Below, in pieces: positions 17,335 through 25,225 of a stretch of 64,000 bases of DNA. The notes under the pieces are model-generated. The model was not told where the DNA came from and did not search any database. It saw only the letters and a program-made list of their open reading frames with translations. Both the position numbers and the translations under genes were made by a program. The stretch covers positions 36,167 to 100,166 of the forward strand of contig CBFIHA010000002.1 of assembly GCA_965662195.1 (NCBI GenBank), given 5' to 3'. The stretch comes from UBA1268 sp965662195 (GTDB lineage: Bacteria; Planctomycetota; Planctomycetia; Pirellulales; UBA1268). Positions within the stretch are counted from its first letter, which is position 1. The number at the start of each line of letters is the position of its first letter.

Positions 17335-18105
17335 ATGCCACCTGCCACCGCCCGCCACCGCCCGTCCCGCCTGCGGCTGCTCAGTCGGCAGCGGCACCGT
17401 CATGGCTGCCAGCGGGGGGCTGAGACGCGGCCGGGTCCATTCACCTGCCGGGCTTGCTGGCCACCGCCGGTCCGGCGCCGGACGGCACGATCTTTTCCTC
17501 GTCGGCGGCCCAATCCCGAGGGAACACCAGCCGACGGTGTCGGCAACCATCCCCGCAGCGAGGAACTGGCCCGGCTTGAGGCGGCGCTGTTTGTCGCCCG
17601 CGAGCCGCTACCGGTCAGACGGTTGGCGAAGCTGGCCCGGCTGCCCGACGCCACCCGGGCCCGCACCCTGCTCCACAGCCTCAACCAGTTGTTCGATGCG
17701 GCCGGGGCTGCTTTTCGGGTCGAACAGCTTGCCGGCGGCTACCAACTGCTGACACGGCCGCAATTCGGCCCCTGGGTCAGGCGGGCACTGGAATATCCGG
17801 CGGAAAATCGGCTGTCAAACGCCGCCCTGGAGACCCTGGCAATCGTCGCCTACCGGCAACCGGTGACCCGCCCGGAGATCGAGTCGATCCGGGGCGTCGG
17901 TTCTGAGGAAATGCTCCGGCAATTGCTCGATCGCGACCTGATCGCCGTCGGGGGCCGCAGCGAAGAACTCGGCCGCCCAAATGTCTACGTCACCAGCCGG
18001 TATTTCCTGAGGGTCTTTGGTCTCGGGCGGATCGAGGATCTGCCGTCGGTCGCAGCGGTCGTCCTCATCCACCCCGACCCGGCCGGACAGGAAACTGAGG
18101 ACTGA
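17335..18105 (+). CDS. scpB: ScpB, segregation and condensation protein B
   Basis: About 256 residues. ScpB is the winged-helix dimer that joins ScpA and SMC in bacterial condensin. The core matches from residue 75 on: EELARLEAALFVAREPLPVR, RVEQLAGGYQLLTRP, NRLSNAALETLAIVAYRQPV, TRPEIESIRGVGSEEMLRQL and the LGRPNVYVTSRYFLRVFGLG end. Start assignment is doubtful: ATG 17335 gives a 70-residue Arg/Pro-rich extension that is not typical; TTG 17281 is also in frame. scpA is not in the window. Confidence 0.88.
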   Translation: MPPATARHRPSRLRLLSRQRHRHGCQRGAETRPGPFTCRACWPPPVRRRTARSFPRRRPNPEGTPADGVGNHPRSEELARLEAALFVAREPLPVRRLAKLARLPDATRARTLLHSLNQLFDAAGAAFRVEQLAGGYQLLTRPQFGPWVRRALEYPAENRLSNAALETLAIVAYRQPVTRPEIESIRGVGSEEMLRQLLDRDLIAVGGRSEELGRPNVYVTSRYFLRVFGLGRIEDLPSVAAVVLIHPDPAGQETED

Positions 18106-18480
18106 GAATTTTCCGCGTGGGGAGTTGCACGGAGGCTGTGCCGTTGGCATATTGCCGGGCCCCTCGCAACCGGAGGACCGGTGAACTGGCCGGGACGGCA
18201 GGCAGCGGCGGGGCCGCCATCTCCGTCTTGTCCGTAAACCGCACGCAAGTTGTCGGCTGAAAACGCCGACAAGCAACTGACGGTGGTCTGACGACCGCCA
18301 CGCGACAAGAGGGGCCGTGCCGGCAACGGCAGGGCTTCCGCCGAGCCGAAACCGACCTTCCCTCAGAGGCTGCCAAAAATTTTGACCCGGGACTTGGCCG
18401 GACGGCCAACCATCGACCACAATTTCGAAAGTGTTCCTACCCACGATCGACTTCATGACTCGACTCCAGGAGACGAAGCA
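18106..18480 (+). promoter_or_regulatory. Hairpin-rich leader region of the acidic protein gene
   Basis: This 375-base gap holds a run of potential RNA hairpins upstream of the acidic protein: ACCGG/CCGGT (18169-18182), a perfect TTGTCGGC/GCCGACAA stem with 7-base loop (18250-18272), a 7-bp stem with tetraloop (18282-18299), and GCCGT/ACGGC (18314-18330). The closely spaced stems would be transcribed as the 5' untranslated region. A structured regulatory leader is possible, but no known riboswitch class was recognised. No protein gene is supported here. Confidence 0.4.
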
Positions 18481-18909
18481 GTGACGATTGTTCTGAATCC
18501 CAGCGAGCAGCAAGATGCTGCACGAGCGGATGTTTTTTCTTGGAACGAACTTCCAGAGTTGCTGTTGGCCGATGACCTTTTCGACTCGACAACCGAACTG
18601 ACCGGCCCCGTCACCGGCATCGTCGCGGAAGACGATGATGAGGACGAGGACTGGGAGGATGAAGACGAGGGCGACGAGGAAGACGACGAATACGAGGACG
18701 AAGAGGACGAAGAGGACGAAGAAGAGGAAGAAGAGGAAGAAGAGGCCGAGGAAGACGGCGAAGAAGTTGAAGAGGAGGAGTGGGAAGAGGTCGACGACGA
18801 GGACGAGGACGAGGACGAGGAGTACGACGAGGAAGACGAGGACGACGAGGACGACGACGAGTGGGAGGATGACGACGAGGACGAATGGGAGGAAGAGGAC
18901 GAAGCGTGA
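18481..18909 (+). CDS. Extremely acidic low-complexity protein
   Basis: A 142-residue protein starting at GTG 18481 with a CAGGAG SD nine bases upstream; an in-frame TTG at 18382 lacks one. Residues 1-48 form a normal-looking N-terminal segment (MTIVLNPSEQQDAARADVFS, then WNELPELLLADDLFD). From about residue 50 to the end nearly every residue is Asp or Glu, with scattered Trp, Tyr, Gly and Val. There is a single Arg, no Lys and no His in the whole protein. Such a polyanionic tail could bind divalent cations or basic proteins. Codons in the tail are GAC/GAG-rich repeats prone to slippage, so length may vary between strains. Confidence 0.72.
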   Translation: MTIVLNPSEQQDAARADVFSWNELPELLLADDLFDSTTELTGPVTGIVAEDDDEDEDWEDEDEGDEEDDEYEDEEDEEDEEEEEEEEEAEEDGEEVEEEEWEEVDDEDEDEDEEYDEEDEDDEDDDEWEDDDEDEWEEEDEA

Positions 18910-18973
18910 TTGCTTCGCCTTCCGCGTGTTGGCCTCCGGCTAGCAAAACCGATCGTCTATCCCCGGGCGGAGA

Positions 18974-20305
18974 TCAGTCCTGCCAGACAAGTGTGAGCAG
19001 TCGTCCTGCTCTGGCCACCATCACTTCGACGCTGCCTCCGACAGCGACCCTGGCAAGCCGGCCGACCATGTCCTGCTGATCCCGCAGCGGGCTGCCCCCG
19101 ATTGCAACGATGCGGTCCCTTCGTTGTAGCCCCCCCCGGGCCGCTGGTGATCCGGGCCTCACGGCGACCACGACCGGCACGGCTGGGTTGGCGTCATCAA
19201 GCCGGGTGCCGATTCCCCAACGACCCGGGTTTTCCGCCGGAAGCACAGCCCTCGCCTCAAGCCTCGACCGGCTGGCATTCGATTCCGTCAGGCAGCGGTT
19301 TCGAAACGGCAGGTGATCTTCCCTACTGTCGGCCACCCGGAGGAGCATGGTGAAGGTGAGGCGGGCGACCGGCTCGAGTCCGGCCAGATTGACCAAATGG
19401 ACATCGTCACTGGGCCGATGGTAGTCGTCGTGCAGCCCGGTATGGAACATGATTGTCGGGATGCCCCGCTGCAGAAACGGATAGTGGTCGGAGTCGGCCT
19501 CAACCTTCCAATCAAAGGCCAGTGCCAGCGGCTCCCGCCCGGGCAGATTGTTGGCCCGGGTCACCAACTCCTCGAGGCCGACAGCCGATCGGGTGCCGAA
19601 CACCTCAAGCTGCTGCCGGAGTCGGCCGATCATGTCGAGATTGATCGAAAAGACGATCGTACGATCCCGAAGTGGCGGCGGTCGACTGCCGAGAAAATGC
19701 TTTGATCCGAGCAGCCCCTGTTCCTCGCCGTCCCAGAAAGCGATCAGGATCGACCGCCGCGGCGGCTGCGGGAGGGCGACCAACGCCTCGGCAATTTCGA
19801 GAAGCCCGGCCACTCCCGAGGCGTTGTCGTCAGCCCCGTTGTGGACAAACCCGAACGGACCGAAGCTGTTGCGGGCATTTCCGTAGCCGACATGGTCGTA
19901 GTGGCCGCCGATCACGACCAGTTCGTTCCTGCAGGCTGGATCACTCCCGGGCAGCAGCGCCAGGACGTTCCGCAGGGTGCCCTGACTGCTGGCGAAAGAC
20001 TGAAAATATCCCCCCTGATCACCCGCCGGCAGCAATCCCAGCGGGGCAAGGGCCTGCTCCACATAGCCTCCCGCAGCCCGGCCACCCCGACGGCCCCCTT
20101 CACGGCCTTCAAAGGCATCGTCGGCAAGGGCCGTGATGTGTTCGGCGGCCTCGCTGGCCTTGATGGTGGCCCGGGCATGAAGCCGATCAGCGGCAACGCC
20201 GCCGGAGGGCTGAATCGACAACGACAGACAGCAGCAGCCGGCCAGGCCGAGCCGGACGAGCAGCTGCGGGCGGAATGGGCAGAGCTTTTCCACGCGGTGA
20301 CTCAA
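18974..20305 (-). CDS. Secreted M28-family zinc aminopeptidase with C-terminal PDZ domain
   Basis: A 443-residue exported peptidase starting at TTG 20305, supported by an AAGGAGG SD four bases away. A signal sequence covers residues 12-38. The M28 co-catalytic di-zinc site is complete: GGHYDHVG (His135), NGADDNASG (bridging Asp160), DGEEQGLLG (Glu194 and Glu195), NLDMIGR (Asp224) and DDYHRPSD (His296). Residues 370-443 are a PDZ-like domain (VAVRPGSPAARGGLQRRDRI) that may bind substrate tails. It probably trims peptides outside the cytoplasm. It is divergent from the tRNA-Ser gene. Confidence 0.9.
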   Translation of the reverse strand: MSHRVEKLCPFRPQLLVRLGLAGCCCLSLSIQPSGGVAADRLHARATIKASEAAEHITALADDAFEGREGGRRGGRAAGGYVEQALAPLGLLPAGDQGGYFQSFASSQGTLRNVLALLPGSDPACRNELVVIGGHYDHVGYGNARNSFGPFGFVHNGADDNASGVAGLLEIAEALVALPQPPRRSILIAFWDGEEQGLLGSKHFLGSRPPPLRDRTIVFSINLDMIGRLRQQLEVFGTRSAVGLEELVTRANNLPGREPLALAFDWKVEADSDHYPFLQRGIPTIMFHTGLHDDYHRPSDDVHLVNLAGLEPVARLTFTMLLRVADSREDHLPFRNRCLTESNASRSRLEARAVLPAENPGRWGIGTRLDDANPAVPVVVAVRPGSPAARGGLQRRDRIVAIGGSPLRDQQDMVGRLARVAVGGSVEVMVARAGRLLTLVWQD

Positions 20306-20435
20306 GCGCCTCCTTGCATGCAGCGAGCGTGTGGCTCAGAATGCCTCCTGGAGGGACCCTCGTCCAGAGGGATTCCCCGGCGGCAACGCTTCACCGAAAA
20401 CCCCTGTGGGTTCCCGGTCGCGTGGTCGCTCTGAG

Positions 20436-20525
20436 GGAGAGGTGGCAGAGTGGTCGAATGCGCGTCTTTGCTAAAGACGTGACCGGTCAAAAGCTGGTCC
20501 ACGGGTTCGAATCCCGTCCTCTCCG
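20436..20525 (+). tRNA. tRNA-Ser (anticodon GCT)
   Basis: A 90-base class II tRNA. The acceptor stem GGAGAGG (20436-20442) pairs with CCTCTCC (20518-20524), followed by discriminator G. The anticodon stem CGTCT/AGACG encloses loop TTGCTAA, giving anticodon GCT at 20470-20472, which reads AGC/AGU serine codons. A long variable arm with GACC/GGTC stem, and a T-arm with GGTTCGAATCC, confirm a serine tRNA. CCA is not encoded. A run of six T follows directly and may end transcription. Confidence 0.96.
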
Positions 20526-20552
20526 TTTTTTGGCTGGCGACTGACCGGAAGG

Positions 20553-20891
20553 CTACTTCTCCTCCGGGTCGGTCTTGCCGCGGCGTTGCGGCGTCGTGGT
20601 GTCATGCCGCCTGAATACCGCCACGACGTCTTCGATCGGCACCACGTAGAGCAGATTGTTTTGCTCGAAGTCGACCGGGATCGAATTGCGTGGGTGGAAA
20701 AGGACCTTGTCGTACTTCTCGATTGGGAAGTCGGCGTCCCGCTCAACCTGCAGGCTCACCTCGACCACTCGCCCGGTGATCGTGGGAATCTCTGCCTGAT
20801 CGGGCAGCACAATGCCCCCCCGGGTCTGATTGCGGCTCTCGTCCTTGCGGATCAGCACCCGCATGCCCAACGGTTCGACAAATTCGTTCAC
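20553..20891 (-). CDS. groES: GroES-family co-chaperonin
   Basis: About 112 residues of the Cpn10 fold: LGMRVLIRKDESRNQTRGGI, VLPDQAE, TGRVVEVSLQ, YDKVLFHPRNSIPV and LLYVVPIEDVVAVF match the GroES beta-barrel. GroES caps GroEL. The start is set at GTG 20891 because GAGGTGA, a full match to the 16S tail, lies five bases before it; GTG 20900 is a weaker alternative. The C-terminal 15 residues (TTTPQRRGKTDPEEK) are an extra charged tail. No groEL is adjacent, and the mobile-loop region (ESRNQTRGGIVLP) is close to but not identical with the usual form, so it may be a second, divergent copy. Confidence 0.85.
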   Translation of the reverse strand: MNEFVEPLGMRVLIRKDESRNQTRGGIVLPDQAEIPTITGRVVEVSLQVERDADFPIEKYDKVLFHPRNSIPVDFEQNNLLYVVPIEDVVAVFRRHDTTTPQRRGKTDPEEK

Positions 20892-21139
20892 CCGAATCAC
20901 CTCAAACGGATCGTGCGCGTCCCGACAAACCGGCTCAGGGCCGGCCCACCGCCGCTGTCACGTTGTACGTTCTGAGGGGTTGGCCGACCAGCGATCGGGC
21001 CTGCCTGCCCGGCCACTCATACGCTGCGGGCGGCTGTCGGGATGGTGTATACTCCTTCTCAAGTGGCGGTAAAGGCGGACCGCCCGTGGCGTTGCGGCTG
21101 TTCCGGTGGCTCGCGATACCCCCGTTTAAAGGAGTCTCC

Positions 21140-22609
21140 TTGCCCTCTGCCGCTGGTGCCCCGATGCTCGTCAGCCACAATCGTGGCGAACTGGTGGTCA
21201 TTGCCAACCGCCTGCCGGTCCATCGGTCGGTGGGCGACGGCCGCTGGGAAACGAGCCCTGGGGGGCTGGTGTCGGCGCTGATGCCAATCCTCCGGGAACA
21301 CCAGGGAGTCTGGATTGGCTGGGCCGGCAGTGCTGAGCCGGCTCTGGAGCCGTTCGAGCATGATGGGCTCTGCAATGTGCCAGTGAGCCTCTCAGCGGAT
21401 GAAGTCCACGACTATTACGAGGGCTTCTCCAACAGCACCCTCTGGCCCCTCTACCATGACGCCTGCCAGACCCCTCAGTACAACCGCGCGTGGTGGGCCC
21501 CCTACGTCGCGGTCAATCACCGGTTTGCCGAAGTGGCAGCGCGTGAAACAGCCCCCAACGGCTACGTGCTGGTGCAGGACTATCACCTGCAACTGGTGCC
21601 GGGCATGCTCCGCGAGATGCGGCCCGATGTCCGCATTGGATTCTTCCTGCACATTCCCTTTCCCCCGGTGGAACTCTTCGCCCAACTCCCCTGGCGGCAG
21701 CGAATCCTCGAGGGCATGCTCGGCGCCGACGTGATCGGCTTCCAGACCCGCCATGGTGCCCAGAACTTCGTACGACTGGTCAACCGCTACACCATCCATC
21801 GGGGCAGCGGGCATGCCATCAATGTCAATGGCCGGCGGGTGCTGGCCCGCGACTATCCGATTTCGATCGACTTCGACCGGATCGTGACCCTCGCCAGTGA
21901 CCCCCGGGTGATGGCTCGGGCCCAACAGATTCGGGCCGACCTCGGGGAGCACCGGACGATCATGCTCGGGGTCGACCGGCTTGACTACACCAAGGGCATC
22001 GATCAGCGACTGCGAGCGGTCTACGAGATCTTCAAGAGCGGCCGACACACCGTCGACGACTTGGTGCTGGTGCAGGTGAGTGTACCGTCACGAGAGAGTG
22101 TCGATGAATACATCGAGGTCCGCGACCGGATTGAGAAACTTGTCGGCCACATCAACGGTGAGTTTGGAAAGGTCGGCGCTGTGCCGGTGCACTACCTGCG
22201 CCGGAGCCTGCCGATCGAAGAACTGGTCGCCTATTACCTGGCCGCCGATGTGATGCTGGTGACTCCGTTTCGAGACGGCATGAACCTGGTCGCAAAGGAG
22301 TATGTGGCCAGCCGCCGGGACGACACCGGCGTACTTGTGCTTTCGGAGTTCACCGGATCGGCCGTCGAACTCGACCGGGCAGTGATGGTCAACCCACACG
22401 ACATCGATGGCATGGCGGCGATCATCGACCGCGCCATTGCCATGCCCCGGGCCGAACAGGTCCGCCGGATGCGGAGCCTGCGGCAGCGGGTTCGGAAGCG
22501 GACGGTGTTCACCTGGGCGGCCGACTTCACCCAGGCGTTGACCGCCGAACAGCCGGAGCCTGTCACTGCCTTTCCGCCCGCCGCCACTTCTGCTGGAGAC
22601 CGCTCTTGA
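21140..22609 (+). CDS. otsA: Trehalose-6-phosphate synthase
   Basis: 489 residues from TTG 21140, which has an AAAGGAG SD five bases upstream; ATG 21164 is the next in-frame start. GT20 enzyme that joins UDP-glucose and glucose-6-phosphate to trehalose-6-phosphate in the cytosol. Hallmarks: VVIANRLPVHRS near the N-terminus, YVLVQDYHLQLVPGMLRE, GFFLHIPFPP, LGVDRLDYTKGIDQRL and VMLVTPFRDGMNLVAKEYVA. Its stop overlaps the start of the next gene (TTGA), so synthase and phosphatase are coupled. This places the complete two-step trehalose pathway in one operon. Confidence 0.94.
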   Translation: MPSAAGAPMLVSHNRGELVVIANRLPVHRSVGDGRWETSPGGLVSALMPILREHQGVWIGWAGSAEPALEPFEHDGLCNVPVSLSADEVHDYYEGFSNSTLWPLYHDACQTPQYNRAWWAPYVAVNHRFAEVAARETAPNGYVLVQDYHLQLVPGMLREMRPDVRIGFFLHIPFPPVELFAQLPWRQRILEGMLGADVIGFQTRHGAQNFVRLVNRYTIHRGSGHAINVNGRRVLARDYPISIDFDRIVTLASDPRVMARAQQIRADLGEHRTIMLGVDRLDYTKGIDQRLRAVYEIFKSGRHTVDDLVLVQVSVPSRESVDEYIEVRDRIEKLVGHINGEFGKVGAVPVHYLRRSLPIEELVAYYLAADVMLVTPFRDGMNLVAKEYVASRRDDTGVLVLSEFTGSAVELDRAVMVNPHDIDGMAAIIDRAIAMPRAEQVRRMRSLRQRVRKRTVFTWAADFTQALTAEQPEPVTAFPPAATSAGDRS

Positions 22610-25176
22610 CCGGGAATCAATCCCCCGCCCCGATCCTCATGCCCGAGGATGATCTGGATCTGGCCCTTGAGGCTATCGCCCGCGTCCCGATCCTGCTGGT
22701 CGCCACCGACTACGACGGCACGCTCTCCCCAATCGTGCCCAATCCCGACGATGCCCGACCGGTCCGCGAGTCGATCATCGCCCTGCGGGCCCTGGCCGGC
22801 CTTTCCGGCACCCACTGTGCTGTGGTTTCGGGGCGGTCGCTTTCTGATCTGGCAAACCTCAGCGCGCTCGATGGCCAGGTGATGCTGGTCGGCTCCCACG
22901 GCAGTGAGTTCGACCAGGACTTCGTGCGGACCCTGACCGACCAGCAGGTCGCGCTCCGGCAGCAGGTGCTCGACGAGATGCACCGGATTGCCGCCCGCGA
23001 CCCGCGTTTTCACATCGAACCCAAGCCTGCCTCGGTGGCCTTCCATTATCGCAATGTTGCTGAGCCGGTAGCCGACGAGGCGGTTCAGGAACTACTCGGA
23101 GGCGCAGCCACCTGGAATGAGGTCCAGGTCAAGTCCGGCAAGAAGGTGTTGGAACTGGCGGTCATGCACACCTCGAAGGGGGACTGCATCGACGCCCTCC
23201 GGCACCGGGTCGGCGCCACCGCGGTCGTCTACTTTGGGGACGACGTCACCGACGAGGATGCCTTCGTGCGGCTGCACGGCCCCGACGTTTCGGTGAAGGT
23301 CGGCACCGGGTCGAGCACGGCGACCTACCGAATCGGCGATCCGACCGAGGTGGCCCGCCGGCTGGCGAGGCTCGCCAGTGCCCGCGAGGCCTATCTGGCC
23401 GGTGCCGATGCAGTGCCGATTGAGCGGCATGCGATGCTCTCCGACGGCCGGGTGCTGGCCCTCGTTGCCCCCGGCGGCCGGGTCTGCTGGATGTGCGCCC
23501 CCCGGGTCGACGGGCCAGCCCTGTTTGCCGAACTGCTCGGTGGTCCCGCGGCAGGGCACTTCACGATCGAGCCGGCGCAGGAGTCCGACGATCGACCGCA
23601 GCAGCAGTACGACGGCAACTCACTCGTGCTGAAGACCAGCTGGTCGAAACTCTCGGTCACGGACTTTCTCGACTGCTCCGCCGGGAAGCCGACCCAGCGG
23701 GCTGGCCGCACCGACCTGATTCGGCAGGTCGAGGGCCGCGGCGAGGTGCGGATCACCTTCGCCCCTCGGCTGGACTTCGGCCGGCTGCCAACCCGGTTGG
23801 TGGTCCGCGACGACGGGCTGGAAATCGATGATACGATCGATCCTATTGTGCTGCGGGCGCCCGGCGTCGAGTGGGAACTGCACGAGGAAGGTCCTCATCA
23901 GACGGCGATTGGCACCGTCACCCTGCGGGGCGAACCGCTGCGGCTGGAGCTTCGCTACGGCACTGGCTCGCTGCGGGAACAGCAGGCGATTTCACCGCAG
24001 GAGCGATACCGGTTAACCAAGGCCTACTGGGAATCCTGGGCCGAGCGGCTGCACCTGCCCAAGCGGGAGGAACCATTGGTCCGTCGCAGTGCACTGGTCC
24101 TCAAGGGGCTCTGTTACGCCCCGACTGGCGGCATTTCCGCCGCCGCCACCACCAGCCTGCCGGAGCATCTCGGCGGCATCCGCAACTGGGACTACCGCTA
24201 CTGCTGGCTGCGGGATGCCGCCATGTCGGCGTCGTCACTCGTCAAGCTCGGCTCCTTCACCGAGGCGATGGCCTTTCTCGACTGGATGCTGTTGGTGATC
24301 GACCGGGCGGCGGCCCCGGAACGGCTGATGCCGCTGTATACCGTCACCGGTCATGAGGTCGGGGCCGAGGCCGAGATCGCGGAACTGGCCGGCTACGCCG
24401 GGTCCCGGCCGGTCCGGGTTGGTAATGCCGCCCGCGGCCAGGTGCAGCTCGATGTTTTCGGCCCAATTGCCGAACTGGTCTGGCAGCTGCTGCTGGCCGA
24501 GGCCCCGGTGTCGAGCGAGCACTGGCGGCTGGTCGAGGCGATGGTCGGGGCGGTCGAGGCCCGCTGGCATGAGCCCGACCACGGCATCTGGGAAATTCGC
24601 AAACCGCGGCGGCACCATGTGCATTCCAAGGTGATGTGCTGGATGGCGGTCGATCGTGGCATTCGGATCTCCGAGCGGTTCCTCGACCGGCGGCGGCCGG
24701 CCTGGGAGCAGCTCCGCCAGACCATTGCTGACGACATCCTCGAAAAGGCCTGGCACCCCTCGGCCGAGGCCTACACGGCCGCCTATGGTGGCGATGACCT
24801 CGATGCCGCCTCGCTGCTGATTGGCCTGAGTGGCCTGGTCGAATGCACCGACCCGAAGTTTCTGGCCACGGTTAACGCGATCGAGAAGCGGCTGCGAATG
24901 GGCCCAACGGTCTTCCGCTATCTGGCCGACGACGGCCTGCCAGGGCGGGAGGGGGGCTTCTTTATCTGCGCAAGCTGGCTGGTCGACGCCCTCTACAAGG
25001 CGGGCCGCCGGGATGATGCCGAGGCGCTGTTTGAGTCGATGCTGGAACTGGCCGGTCCCGAGGGCCTGCTACCAGAGCAGTACGACCCGCTGCTCCAGCG
25101 GACACTCGGCAACCATCCCCAGGCCTACTCCCACATCGGCCTGATCGAAAATGCCCTGACGCTCTCATCGGCCTGA
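22606..25176 (+). CDS. otsB: Trehalose-6-phosphate phosphatase fused to GH15 glycoside hydrolase
   Basis: An 856-residue fusion starting at TTG 22606 with GGAG upstream, overlapping otsA by four bases. Residues 25-265 are an OtsB HAD phosphatase: DYDGTLSPIV (nucleophile Asp35, acid Asp37), SGRSLSDL and YFGDDVTDEDAF. From about 275 a trehalase-like N-terminal beta domain follows (GGRVCWMCAPRVDGPALF), then the GH15 (alpha/alpha)6 barrel with RNWDYRYCWLRDA and two likely catalytic Glu: Glu663 in GIWEIR and Glu824 in LLPEQYDP. GH15 members of this subgroup include bacterial trehalases. One polypeptide may therefore both finish trehalose synthesis and hydrolyse trehalose or another glucoside. Hydrolase substrate is inference. 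Confidence 0.88.
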   Translation: MTGNQSPAPILMPEDDLDLALEAIARVPILLVATDYDGTLSPIVPNPDDARPVRESIIALRALAGLSGTHCAVVSGRSLSDLANLSALDGQVMLVGSHGSEFDQDFVRTLTDQQVALRQQVLDEMHRIAARDPRFHIEPKPASVAFHYRNVAEPVADEAVQELLGGAATWNEVQVKSGKKVLELAVMHTSKGDCIDALRHRVGATAVVYFGDDVTDEDAFVRLHGPDVSVKVGTGSSTATYRIGDPTEVARRLARLASAREAYLAGADAVPIERHAMLSDGRVLALVAPGGRVCWMCAPRVDGPALFAELLGGPAAGHFTIEPAQESDDRPQQQYDGNSLVLKTSWSKLSVTDFLDCSAGKPTQRAGRTDLIRQVEGRGEVRITFAPRLDFGRLPTRLVVRDDGLEIDDTIDPIVLRAPGVEWELHEEGPHQTAIGTVTLRGEPLRLELRYGTGSLREQQAISPQERYRLTKAYWESWAERLHLPKREEPLVRRSALVLKGLCYAPTGGISAAATTSLPEHLGGIRNWDYRYCWLRDAAMSASSLVKLGSFTEAMAFLDWMLLVIDRAAAPERLMPLYTVTGHEVGAEAEIAELAGYAGSRPVRVGNAARGQVQLDVFGPIAELVWQLLLAEAPVSSEHWRLVEAMVGAVEARWHEPDHGIWEIRKPRRHHVHSKVMCWMAVDRGIRISERFLDRRRPAWEQLRQTIADDILEKAWHPSAEAYTAAYGGDDLDAASLLIGLSGLVECTDPKFLATVNAIEKRLRMGPTVFRYLADDGLPGREGGFFICASWLVDALYKAGRRDDAEALFESMLELAGPEGLLPEQYDPLLQRTLGNHPQAYSHIGLIENALTLSSA

Positions 25177-25225
25177 CGCATCCGCAAGCCCCGCGCCAAA
25201 CGTCCTGCCGATCCAGTCGCCGTTT

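Noticed and set aside
18635..18943. Arg/Thr-rich frame overlapping the acidic protein tail
   Set aside because: It is the plus-one frame of GAC/GAG repeats and has no SD; composition is an artefact of the acidic codons.
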